Assembly: GCA_024640185.1 (NCBI GenBank)
Contig: JAHEFN010000032.1
Location: 1 to 13,372, forward strand
Reading direction: 5' to 3'
Source of the DNA: Gemmatimonadota bacterium
Lineage (GTDB): Bacteria; Gemmatimonadota; Gemmatimonadetes; Gemmatimonadales; GWC2-71-9
Length of the DNA stretch: 13,372 nucleotides
Shown here: piece by piece, positions 6,537 to 13,372 of the stretch
Position numbering within the stretch: position 1 is the first letter of the stretch
Layout: every line of letters starts with the position of its first letter
The notes under the pieces: model-generated
Seen by the model: the letters and a program-made list of their open reading frames with translations, nothing else
What the model was told of the DNA's origin: nothing
The model's database searches: none
Translations under genes and position numbers: made by a program

Positions 6537-8024
6537 ATGGCCAAGACCTTCAAGAACTTCATCGGCGGCGAGTGGGTTGCCCCGTCGACCCGACGCTACA
6601 TCACCAACACCAATCCGGCCGACACGAGCGACGTCATCGGACGCTTCCCCGACTCCGGGAAGGCCGATGTCGCCGATGCGGTCCGCTCGGCCCAACGTGG
6701 CTTCGAGCTCTGGTCACGGACCCCGGCCCCGCTGCGCGGTGACGTGCTGCGCCGGGTCGGCGACCTGATGTCGGCGCGCAAGGATGAGCTCTCCGACGCG
6801 ATGACCCGGGAGATGGGCAAGGTGCTGGCCGAGACCGCCGGGGACGTGCAGGAGGGCATCGACACCGCCTACTACGCGGCCACCGAGGGGCGGCGCCTCT
6901 TCGGTCACACGGTGCCGTCGGAGTTGCGACAGAAGTGGGCGATGTCCGTCCGTCGACCGATCGGGGTCTGCGGGCTGATCATGCCGTTCAACTTCCCGCT
7001 GGCGATCCCGACCTGGAAGGCGTTCCCCGCCCTCCTCTGTGGCAACAGCGTCATCCTCAAGCCGTCCGAGGACGTGCCGCACACCGCCACGCTGCTGGTG
7101 GAGATCCTCCTCGAGGCAGGGTTGCCACCCGAGGTGATCCAGCTGGTGCACGGCGGTGGCGAGGTCGGTGCCGCCCTGGTCGAGCACCCGGATGTCCCGG
7201 TGATCTCGTTCACCGGTTCGACCGCCACCGGTTCAAGGATCGGCGAGGTCTGTGGTCGGATGCACAAGCGTCTTTCCCTCGAGATGGGCGGCAAGAACGC
7301 CCAGATCGTGATGGATGATGCCGACCTCGACCTGGCCCTCGAAGGGGTGCTGTGGGGCGCCTTCGGCACCACCGGCCAGCGGTGCACCGCCACGTCGCGA
7401 CTGATCGTCCACCACAAGGTGCACGACAAGATGGTCCGGATGGTGGTCGAGGCGGCGGAGAAGCTCCGTCTCGGCGACGGGCGCCAGGCGAAGGTTGATG
7501 TCGGGCCGCTGATCCACGAGGAGGCGCTGGCCAAGGTCGAGCGCTACGTCCAGATCGGCCTCGATCAGGGCGCCGAGCTCGCCTGTGGCGGGAAGCGACC
7601 GAGGGGCAAGCGGACGGCGAACGGCTGGTTCTACAAGCCGACGGTGTTCACCGGTGTCCGCAAGGGGTCGCGCCTGGCGAAGGAGGAGATCTTCGGTCCG
7701 GTGCTCAGCGTGATCAAGGTGCGCAACTACGAGGATGCGGTGCGGGTCAACAACGAGGTGGCGTATGGCCTGTCCTCGGCGATCTACACCCAGGATGTCA
7801 ACCTCGCCTTCCGGGCGATGGAAGACCTGCAGAACGGGATCACCTATGTCAACGCGCCGACGATCGGTGCCGAGGCACACCTGCCGTTCGGTGGCGTGAA
7901 GCAGACCGGCAACGGACATCGCGAGGGTGGCTGGGAGGTCTTCGAGTTCTATTCGGAGACGAAGGTCAACTACGTCGACTTCTCCGGGACGCTCCAGCGT
8001 GCGCAGATGGACAACTACGAATAG
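6537..8024 (+). CDS. NAD(P)-dependent aldehyde dehydrogenase
   Basis: 495 residues, the normal length for the ALDH superfamily. The catalytic set is complete: Asn152 in PFNFP, Lys175 in KPSED (cofactor site), Glu249 in LEMGGKN (general base), nucleophile Cys283 in GQRCTATSR and Glu384 in [15 protein letters not shown] at 225-232 is the dinucleotide-binding turn. It oxidises an aldehyde to a carboxylate in the cytoplasm. The pattern [12 protein letters not shown] with FGHTVPSEL suggests the branch containing ketoglutarate-semialdehyde and aminoadipate-semialdehyde dehydrogenases, but the substrate cannot be fixed from the sequence alone. The ATG at 6537 lies 17 bases after the preceding stop and directly precedes the usual FKNFIGGEW opening. 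It is the last gene of the run that begins with larE. Confidence 0.93.
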   Translation: MAKTFKNFIGGEWVAPSTRRYITNTNPADTSDVIGRFPDSGKADVADAVRSAQRGFELWSRTPAPLRGDVLRRVGDLMSARKDELSDAMTREMGKVLAETAGDVQEGIDTAYYAATEGRRLFGHTVPSELRQKWAMSVRRPIGVCGLIMPFNFPLAIPTWKAFPALLCGNSVILKPSEDVPHTATLLVEILLEAGLPPEVIQLVHGGGEVGAALVEHPDVPVISFTGSTATGSRIGEVCGRMHKRLSLEMGGKNAQIVMDDADLDLALEGVLWGAFGTTGQRCTATSRLIVHHKVHDKMVRMVVEAAEKLRLGDGRQAKVDVGPLIHEEALAKVERYVQIGLDQGAELACGGKRPRGKRTANGWFYKPTVFTGVRKGSRLAKEEIFGPVLSVIKVRNYEDAVRVNNEVAYGLSSAIYTQDVNLAFRAMEDLQNGITYVNAPTIGAEAHLPFGGVKQTGNGHREGGWEVFEFYSETKVNYVDFSGTLQRAQMDNYE

Positions 8025-8047
8025 GCCATAGCGGGCCACGGAAGCCC

Positions 8048-8077
8048 TTGCGCGGTTCCGTTCCAACGGGGTATCGT
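8048..8077 (+). promoter_or_regulatory. Candidate sigma-70-type promoter of the sigma-factor gene
   Basis: TTGCGC (8048-8053) and TATCGT (8072-8077) are separated by 18 bases and resemble the -35 and -10 boxes TTGACA and TATAAT. Transcription would start near 8084, leaving a leader of about 50 bases before the ATG at 8138. The spacer contains a short perfect inverted repeat, CCGTT-CC-AACGG (8059-8070), which could be an operator or chance. The gap after the aldehyde dehydrogenase stop (8025-8137) holds nothing else I can support. Confidence 0.45.
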
Positions 8078-8137
8078 GCGGAAACGGTCACAGCAGAGGG
8101 TTTCCGGCTTTCGGGCCACGCATCTTCGGGGGGTGCG

Positions 8138-9010
8138 ATGCGACCATTGCAGGTCGGTGGTGGCAGGCGAGGAGGAGGCGGGGCGGACGAGGGGTCACTC
8201 GACGTCTACCTTCGGGAAATCAGTCGCTACCCGCTCATCACCAAGGCAGACGAAGTCGCCCTCGCGCAACGCATCCGCAAGGGCGACGAAGAAGCCCTCG
8301 ACATCCTCGTCCGCAGCAATCTCCGCTTCGTGGTCTCCGTCGCCAAGAAATACCAGAATCAGGGCGTGTCACTCGCCGACCTCATCAACGAGGGCAACCT
8401 CGGCTTGATTCGTGCCGCCCACAAGTTCGACGAGACCCGCAACATCAAGTTCATCTCCTACGCCGTCTGGTGGATTCGCCAGGCGATCCTGCAGGCGCTC
8501 GCCGAGCAGTCGCGGATCGTTCGCGTGCCGCTCAACCGGGCCGGCACCCTGCATCGGATCGGCCGCAGGACCTCCGCGCTGCAGCAGGAACTCGGGCGCG
8601 ACCCGACGGCCGGGGAGATCGCCGAGGGGATGGACATCGACCTTGCCGAGGTCGAGCGCACCATGGCGATCTCGCAGATCTATCTCTCGCTCGACGCCCC
8701 GGTGACGCAGGGGGAGGACAACCGGCTGCTCGACTACCTCGCCGACCAGCACGCCCCCGGTTCCGATGCCCAGGCGCTGGAGCACTCGCTGACCGAGAGC
8801 ATCGACTCCTGCTTCGGGACGCTGCGCGAGCGCGAGGCGCGGATCCTCCGGCTGTACTTCGGGATCGGCACCTCGGAACCGAAGACGCTCGAGGAGATCG
8901 GGGCGATGCTGGGGATCACCAGGGAACGGGTGCGCCAGATCAAGGAGAAGGCGCTGCAGCGCCTGCGCCAGCAGGGGCATGCCGATGCGTTGGAGGCATT
9001 CCTCACCTAG
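8138..9010 (+). CDS. Sigma-70 family RNA polymerase sigma factor (RpoD/SigA-like, short form)
   Basis: 290 residues with regions 1.2 (about 20-50), 2 (58-127, including AVWWIRQAI, the -10 melting helix), 3 (about 137-212) and 4 (224-278). Region 4 has the helix-turn-helix TLEEIGAMLGITRERVRQIKEKALQRLR that reads the -35 box. It lacks region 1.1, so it is either a compact primary factor of the kind common in this type of genome or a group 2 alternative; the sequence does not decide. Residues 1-19 are Gly-rich. The ATG at 8138 follows a purine-rich GGGGGG about 6 bases upstream and precedes the conserved SLDVYLREI segment. An in-frame TTG at 8048 is less likely because it lies inside the promoter candidate. 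It is monocistronic by layout, with its own promoter candidate and a strong hairpin after it. Confidence 0.93.
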   Translation: MRPLQVGGGRRGGGGADEGSLDVYLREISRYPLITKADEVALAQRIRKGDEEALDILVRSNLRFVVSVAKKYQNQGVSLADLINEGNLGLIRAAHKFDETRNIKFISYAVWWIRQAILQALAEQSRIVRVPLNRAGTLHRIGRRTSALQQELGRDPTAGEIAEGMDIDLAEVERTMAISQIYLSLDAPVTQGEDNRLLDYLADQHAPGSDAQALEHSLTESIDSCFGTLREREARILRLYFGIGTSEPKTLEEIGAMLGITRERVRQIKEKALQRLRQQGHADALEAFLT

Positions 9011-9013
9011 GAC

Positions 9014-9044
9014 GGGGCGACCGGCCCATGTCGGCTGGTCCCCC
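9014..9044 (+). terminator. Strong hairpin after the sigma-factor gene
   Basis: GGGG (9014-9017), a bulged C, GACCGGCC (9019-9026), loop CATGTC, GGCTGGTC (9033-9040), CCCC (9041-9044). This gives a stem of 12 pairs with one G-T wobble and one bulge, starting 3 bases after the stop codon. No T-run follows. It probably ends or stabilises the sigma-factor mRNA and separates it from yajQ. The remaining bases to 9137 show only a possible -10 box, TACGTT (9096-9101), with no matching -35. Confidence 0.6.
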
Positions 9045-9137
9045 GGAAGCATCCGTTGCGCGTCCGCCGCCTCCCCGTGCCGGCGGGCGCGCCGATACGT
9101 TCACCGACCCTCTCCCACCAACCACGGCAGCCGTCCC

Positions 9138-9641
9138 ATGGCCTCGAATCCGAGCTTCGACATCACCACCGGCGTGGACATCCAGGAGGTCGACAACGCG
9201 GTCAACCAGGCGGAGAAGGAAATCGCCACCCGCTACGACTTCCGGGCCACCAACTGCACGATGACCCTCGACCGCGACGCCGCCACCATCGCCCTGCACG
9301 CCGACGACGAGTTTCGCATGGAGGCCCTCCTCGATGTGGTGAAGGGTCGATTGATCAAGCGCGGGGTGCCGATCCGGAACCTCACCGTGGGTGAGATCGT
9401 GCCGGGTGCCGGCCAGTCGGTGCGCCGGACGCTCTCGCTGGCCCAGGGGATCTCACAGGAGACCGCCAAGGCCATCCAGCGCGCCATCAAGGATGGCGGG
9501 TTCAAGAAGGTCCAGGCCTCGATCCAGGGTGATCAGCTCAGGGTCAGTGCCCCGAAGCGGGACGAGCTGCAGGCGGTGATCGCCTTTCTGCGTGGCCAGG
9601 AGTACGACGTCGAGCTCGAGTTCGGGAACTTCCGGGAGTGA
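9138..9641 (+). CDS. yajQ: YajQ-family nucleotide-binding protein
   Basis: 167 residues; YajQ proteins are about 163. The start MASNPSFDITTGVDIQEVDNAVNQA and the segments ATRYDFR (about 31-37), VGEIVPGAGQSVRRT (about 82-96) and IKDGGFKKVQASIQGDQLRVSAPKRDELQAVI (about 116-147) are highly typical. It has two ferredoxin-like (RNA-binding-like) subdomains. A Xanthomonas homologue binds cyclic di-GMP and acts with a transcription factor; other homologues bind nucleotides or RNA, so the role here is uncertain. The ATG at 9138 is preferred because the conserved PSFDI opening follows it. Its stop overlaps the GTG of the next gene. Confidence 0.94.
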   Translation: MASNPSFDITTGVDIQEVDNAVNQAEKEIATRYDFRATNCTMTLDRDAATIALHADDEFRMEALLDVVKGRLIKRGVPIRNLTVGEIVPGAGQSVRRTLSLAQGISQETAKAIQRAIKDGGFKKVQASIQGDQLRVSAPKRDELQAVIAFLRGQEYDVELEFGNFRE

Positions 9642-10864
9642 GACGATCCGCCGCGGCGCTCATCCTGCTGCTGGGCGTCGGTTCGTGCATGCCGAAGGAC
9701 GAACCGGTGATGCTGCCGGTGCCGATCGACCTCTCGGTCTCGCCGCACATCCGGATCGGGCTGATGCTCGACGTGGCCCGACCGGTGTTCACCGCGACCG
9801 GTGGACTCCGGGTGATCGATCCGGCACGGGGCGAGGTGGCGGCCTACCCCGAGGACGTGGCGGTGGAGGTGCGTGCCCGCGGTGGGTCGGTCCAGGTCGG
9901 CGACCTCTCCCTGGCGATGGTGATCCTCGCCCCGGTCGAGCCCGCCGGCGGTGTCATGCTCAACAACCGGAGCTATGGCGGCACCATCGAACTCAGCCGC
10001 GGCGCGGATGGAGTCCGGGTGGTCAATCGGATCACCGTGGAGGAGTATCTCGTCGGCGTCGTCACCGCGGAGATGGGGACACGACGACCAGACGAGCGTG
10101 CCGCGCTCGAGGCGCAGGCGGTTGCGTCACGGACCTACGCGCTCCGTCACATGGAGGGCGGCGGCGAGCAGGCCTATGACCTGGTCGCCACCGTCGACCA
10201 CCAGGTCTACAATGGCCGGGAGAGCGGTGCGTCGATGGCCGCCGAGGCGGTGGCCGCGACCCGCGGCATGGTGCTCACCTGGGATGGTGCCCTGATCGAT
10301 GCCTTCTACTCCAGTACCTGTGGGGGACAGACGGAGTCCGGCGAGGCGGTCTTCGTGAGCGCGGCGCGACCCTATCTCGTCGCCCAGCCAGATCTGGGGC
10401 CCGACGGCGTGGCATGGTGTGCGATCTCGCCACGGTTCCAGTGGCGGGAACGGTGGAACGGCGCCGAGATGGCCGCCACCCTTCGGCGAACCCTGGCCGC
10501 GGAGCGGCTGTCGACCGATCGCGCCACGGATCTTCGGGAGATTCGCGTCCTGGGGCGCACCCCTTCGGGTCGGATCGGCCGAATGGAGCTGGTGGGGAGT
10601 GGTGGCCGCACCACGGTGTCCGGTTCGGCGATCCGGCGCGTGCTGGCCCCCGCCGACGGCCGACTGCTGCGCAGCAGCGACTTCATCGTGCGGATCGGCC
10701 GTTCCGGGGGGCGGATCGACCAGGTCGAACTCGAGGGGCGGGGATACGGCCATGGGGTGGGGATGTGCCAGTGGGGGGCGATCGGCAGGGCTCGCGCCGG
10801 TCACGACTACCGCACCATCCTGATGAGCTACTTTCCGGGGACAACACTGGAACGACGGTACTGA
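9638..10864 (+). CDS. SpoIID/LytB-domain lipoprotein (peptidoglycan-acting)
   Basis: 408 residues, starting with GTG at 9638-9640 that overlaps the yajQ stop (GTGA). A short lipoprotein signal, RRSAAALILLLGVGSC, gives a lipobox-like VGSC with Cys17; Ser before the Cys is acceptable but not ideal. The SpoIID domain (about 125-405) has the signature VTAEMG (142-147, with the Glu at the position of the proposed catalytic acid), LEAQAVASRTYAL (157-169), SSTCGGQTES (225-234) and GRGYGHGVGMCQWGA (367-381). In sporulating bacteria SpoIID is a lytic transglycosylase that cuts glycan strands lacking stem peptides. In non-sporulating Gram-negatives the domain occurs in cell-wall remodelling proteins, so a periplasmic, lipid-anchored role is likely. 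The N-terminal 20-124 is beta-rich and family-variable. Confidence 0.92.
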   Translation: MRRSAAALILLLGVGSCMPKDEPVMLPVPIDLSVSPHIRIGLMLDVARPVFTATGGLRVIDPARGEVAAYPEDVAVEVRARGGSVQVGDLSLAMVILAPVEPAGGVMLNNRSYGGTIELSRGADGVRVVNRITVEEYLVGVVTAEMGTRRPDERAALEAQAVASRTYALRHMEGGGEQAYDLVATVDHQVYNGRESGASMAAEAVAATRGMVLTWDGALIDAFYSSTCGGQTESGEAVFVSAARPYLVAQPDLGPDGVAWCAISPRFQWRERWNGAEMAATLRRTLAAERLSTDRATDLREIRVLGRTPSGRIGRMELVGSGGRTTVSGSAIRRVLAPADGRLLRSSDFIVRIGRSGGRIDQVELEGRGYGHGVGMCQWGAIGRARAGHDYRTILMSYFPGTTLERRY

Positions 10865-10885
10865 CACCGTGGGAGAGGGCAGAGG

Positions 10886-11893
10886 ATGACAGACCGCTTG
10901 CGGGTGGGAATCGTGGGTGCGGGGGCGATCACGCAGGTCGGGCATCTGCCGGCGCTCCGCAAGGTGAGCGAGGTCGACGTCGTGGGGATCTGCGACAACG
11001 ACCGTGCCAAGGCTCGGGCGCTCGCCGATCGGTTCGGCATCCCCGTGGCACATGCCGACATCGCCGAATTGATCGAGTACGAACCGCTCGATGCCCTGTT
11101 GATCTGCACCCCGAACCACCTGCATGAGTCCCACGTCCTGGCGGGGCTCCGCGCGGGACTGCATGTGTATGCCGAACGGCCGCTGGCACTCGATGTGGCC
11201 GGATTGCAGCGGGTGATCCGGCTGCAGAAGCAGAAGGAACTGGTGGTGATGACCGGCGTCAACCATCGCTACCGCCCCGACATGCAGATGATCCGCTCCT
11301 TCGTCGAGAGCGGTGAGCTGGGTGATCTCGAGTCGATCCGGGCGTGGTGGTTTCTCTCGCGCTCCGGTCGGTCCTCGTTGGGTTGGCGGCAGCGACCCGA
11401 TCAGTCGGGTGGCGGGGCGATGTTCGACCTCGGGCTCGGCCTGCTCGACCTCTCCCTCTGGCTGGCGGGCTACCGCGAGGTCGAGCGGGTCTCGGCGGTC
11501 TTCCCGACCCGAACAGGGAAGGGCGTCGAGCCCTCGGGGACGGCGATGGTGGCGCTTGCCGGAGGCGCCGCCATCCACCTCGACACCTCCTGGCGCTTCG
11601 TTGGTCCCGGCGAACGACTGGGCCTGGCGCTGCGGGCCTCCAAGGGCTCGGCGCGGATCGCCCCGCTGGCGATCTGGAAGGAATTCCATGGGGTCTCGCG
11701 TGACGTCTCCACCGCCGGGGCCCACTCCCGGGAGACGCCATTCCTCCTCGGGCTGCGTGCCCAGTGGGCGCACTTCCATGCCGCGATCGTCGGAACGGCC
11801 AAGCCCCCACCGCTCCAGGAACAGCTCACGGCGCTGAAGGTGATGACGGCCATCTATCACTCCGCCGAGAGTGGCAAGGACGTCTCACCGTGA
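10886..11893 (+). CDS. Gfo/Idh/MocA-fold protein with altered catalytic motifs
   Basis: 335 residues. The N-terminal Rossmann domain has GIVGAGAITQVGHLPAL (8-24), a GxGxxx dinucleotide site, then ICDND (35-39) and ICTPNHLHESHV (73-84). The C-terminal alpha/beta domain spans about 125-330. The fold is clear, but two signature positions differ. The family's EKP, with its catalytic Lys, is here E97-R98-P99. The D-x-G-x-H-x-x-D motif reads DLGLGLLD (181-188), with Gly185 in place of the catalytic His. Both are unambiguous in the DNA (CGG and GGC codons). It may bind NAD(P) and a sugar without normal dehydrogenation, or use other residues. An AGAGG ribosome site lies just before the ATG. It begins 21 bases after the SpoIID-domain gene and its stop overlaps the next start. 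Confidence 0.9.
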   Translation: MTDRLRVGIVGAGAITQVGHLPALRKVSEVDVVGICDNDRAKARALADRFGIPVAHADIAELIEYEPLDALLICTPNHLHESHVLAGLRAGLHVYAERPLALDVAGLQRVIRLQKQKELVVMTGVNHRYRPDMQMIRSFVESGELGDLESIRAWWFLSRSGRSSLGWRQRPDQSGGGAMFDLGLGLLDLSLWLAGYREVERVSAVFPTRTGKGVEPSGTAMVALAGGAAIHLDTSWRFVGPGERLGLALRASKGSARIAPLAIWKEFHGVSRDVSTAGAHSRETPFLLGLRAQWAHFHAAIVGTAKPPPLQEQLTALKVMTAIYHSAESGKDVSP

Positions 11894-13143
11894 TGCTGCT
11901 GCGCCGGCTCGCCGGTGCCGCGCTGTTGCTGATGCTGTGCCCTGCCGTGTCGATGGTGGCGGCGCAGCCGCCCGCACCGGTCGACCGGCTCCAGGTCTAC
12001 CTGATGACGATGGGCCCCGGCGCCGAGGTCTACGAACGGTTCAGTCACAACGCCATCTGGATCCGTGACACCACCACCGGTGCGGAGTTGGTCTACAACT
12101 TCGGCACCTATGATTTCAATGAACCGGGATTCATCGGACGGTTCGTCCAGGGTCGACCACGCTACATCCTGTCGGTTGCCACCCTCGAGGCGACCCTGCG
12201 GGAGTATCAGCACCGACGGCGCGACGTCGAGGTCCAGGAACTGGCCCTGGGGCCGGCCCAGAAGGCCGAGATCGCGTTCCTGCTGCAGCAGAACGCGCTG
12301 CCGGAGCACCGGACCTATACCTATGACTACTACTACGACAACTGTTCCACCCGGATTCGCGACCTGCTCGACCAGGTCCTCGGTGGGGCACTGCGGGACG
12401 CCACCGAGTTCGTCCCCGGCGAGGGGACCTTGCGCTTCCACACCCAACGGATGGTGGCCAACGATCCGATGATGTACCTCGGGATTCTCGCAGCGATGGG
12501 GCGGTCGGCGGACCGGCCGCTCGACGAGTGGGGCGAGATGTTCCTGCCCGAGAAGGTGCAGCAGCGGGTCCGCGAGCTGCGGGTGATCGATGCGACGGGT
12601 CAGGAGGTCCCCCTGGTGACGCGGGAGGCCTCGCTGCTCACCATGGATTCCTACCGCGTGCTGGCCGCTCCTCCGGACTGGACGATCTCCCTCTTGGGCG
12701 CCGGCATCGCCCTGGCCCTCGTGATCCTGCTCGGGATGCGTGGCGATTGGCTCGGGATGGTGGGCCGGGTGATGGGCGGGGCGTGGGGATTGGTGGCTGG
12801 TGTGCTCGGGGCCGGACTGGGCTACCTCTGGTTCTTCACCAACCACGTCATGGCCGTGAACAACCACAACCTGTTGTTCCTCTCACCGTTGGCGCTCGCG
12901 CTGGTGCCCGCCCTCTGGCGACGGAAGATCCCCCAGGACCGCCGCACCTTCCGGCTCGGTCGAGTGGTGATGGTGCACGCGGCCCTCACGGTGATCGGGG
13001 GCATCATGGCGCTCACACCCGCGATCGGCGGGCAGGTCAATCGTGAGGTTGCTGCCCTCGTGGTGCCCCCGACGCTCGCGGCCTGCTGGTTGCTGCTGCG
13101 GGTCAGCCGCCGACGCGCCGTCGTGCTCTTTCCAGGGCACTGA
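11893..13143 (+). CDS. DUF4105 / Lnb-like membrane protein, candidate lipoprotein N-acyltransferase
   Basis: 416 residues. A signal peptide (1-24, ending VAA before Gln25) or first anchor is followed by a periplasmic domain (about 30-255) matching DUF4105. It has YLMTMGPGAEVYERFSHNAIWI (36-57), YNFGTYDF (68-75) and YDNCSTRIRDLLD (148-160). His52 and Cys151 are the likely catalytic pair of this papain/NlpC-like fold. About five membrane helices follow (264-281, 289-315, 326-343, 357-378, 386-403), with VNNHNLLFLSP at 322-332. In Bacteroides, a protein of this family (Lnb) N-acylates diacylated lipoproteins in place of Lnt. The same role is proposed here, not proven. The ATG at 11893 overlaps the previous stop (TGATG). 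The 3' end overlaps a convergent gene by 41 bases. Confidence 0.88.
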   Translation: MLLRRLAGAALLLMLCPAVSMVAAQPPAPVDRLQVYLMTMGPGAEVYERFSHNAIWIRDTTTGAELVYNFGTYDFNEPGFIGRFVQGRPRYILSVATLEATLREYQHRRRDVEVQELALGPAQKAEIAFLLQQNALPEHRTYTYDYYYDNCSTRIRDLLDQVLGGALRDATEFVPGEGTLRFHTQRMVANDPMMYLGILAAMGRSADRPLDEWGEMFLPEKVQQRVRELRVIDATGQEVPLVTREASLLTMDSYRVLAAPPDWTISLLGAGIALALVILLGMRGDWLGMVGRVMGGAWGLVAGVLGAGLGYLWFFTNHVMAVNNHNLLFLSPLALALVPALWRRKIPQDRRTFRLGRVVMVHAALTVIGGIMALTPAIGGQVNREVAALVVPPTLAACWLLLRVSRRRAVVLFPGH

Positions 13144-13372
13144 ACCCCGGCGCCAGCACGGCCGCCTTCTGGTAGGCCGCGGCCGCCCCCGTAGCATCGC
13201 CGGCGATCTCAAGCTCGAGCCCGCGACCGAACTGCAACAGGGCCTCGATGCTGACGGCGCTCGCCGCGGCCGGCCTCCCGCCGATCGCCGGTTGTCGGGT
13301 CAATTGGTCTGCGATCGATCCGAGGGCCATCGCCAACACATCGCGGCTGTGGTGGGCCTCGTCGGCGCGGAT
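13103..13372 (-). CDS. TPR-like protein, C-terminal part (5' end outside window)
   Basis: The frame is open from the right edge down to a TGA at 13103-13105, giving the last 89 residues. FGRGLELEIAGDATGAAAAYQKAAVLAPGFSALERAR has the helical, Ala/Gly-spaced pattern of a tetratricopeptide repeat, a protein-protein interaction module. The upstream part, SIADQLTRQPAIGGRPAAASA, is a linker. No in-frame ATG is present in the window; a GTG at 13337-13339 exists, but the frame continues past it (DEAHHSRD) to the edge, so the gene most likely starts outside. It is convergent with the DUF4105 gene and overlaps its last 41 bases. The function is otherwise unknown. Confidence 0.65.
   Translation of the reverse strand: MRADEAHHSRDVLAMALGSIADQLTRQPAIGGRPAAASAVSIEALLQFGRGLELEIAGDATGAAAAYQKAAVLAPGFSALERARRRVGG

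Noticed and set aside
8048..8137. N-terminal extension of the sigma factor from TTG 8048
   Set aside because: It would overlap the promoter-like boxes. The ATG at 8138 has a G-rich ribosome site and precedes the conserved region.

Overview
The window is very GC-rich and densely coding, with short intergenic gaps (the longest is about 170 bases). It reads as a chromosomal segment of a Gram-negative-type bacterium. Predicted lipoproteins, a bacterial Ig-like lipoprotein metalloprotease, a short primary-like sigma-70 factor and a DUF4105/Lnb-type membrane protein together suggest a Gemmatimonadota-like lineage. That placement is inferred from gene style, not from a marker gene. I see no tRNA, rRNA, CRISPR array, insertion sequence or phage gene.

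Layout. (1) Bases 1-450 hold the 3' end of a ComM/YifB Mg-chelatase-like ATPase on the + strand, followed by a strong hairpin at 462-483. (2) On the - strand are a large Ig-like/zinc-metalloprotease lipoprotein (621-2555) and, upstream of it, the ribosome-rescue hydrolase ArfB (2667-3101). (3) Divergent from arfB, across 55 bases, a compact + strand run starts: larE (sulfur insertase), a membrane-anchored unknown, an NtrC-type sigma-54 response regulator, a three-helix membrane unknown and an aldehyde dehydrogenase. Gaps and overlaps in this run are +2, -4, -1 and +17 bases, so it is probably one transcript (3157-8024). (4) A sigma-70 factor (8138-9010) has a plausible promoter of its own and a strong hairpin after it. 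(5) A second + strand run follows: yajQ, a SpoIID-domain lipoprotein, a Gfo/Idh/MocA-fold protein and a DUF4105 (Lnb-like) membrane protein (9138-13143), joined by two start/stop overlaps and a 21-base gap. (6) A TPR-like gene on the - strand enters from the right edge and overlaps the 3' end of the DUF4105 gene by 41 bases.

Functionally the right half leans towards the cell envelope: a peptidoglycan-type SpoIID lipoprotein and a candidate lipoprotein N-acyltransferase lie in one run. The left run combines sulfur transfer for a nickel-pincer cofactor, an orphan sigma-54 activator with no histidine kinase, and aldehyde oxidation. The most notable points are the Gfo/Idh/MocA protein that has lost both signature catalytic positions, the Lnb-like protein with its Cys/His pair intact, the three-cysteine LarE with no larA/B/C nearby, and a nine-base G/C run right after the lipobox codon of the metalloprotease. 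I did not find a clear, wholly new multi-gene system.
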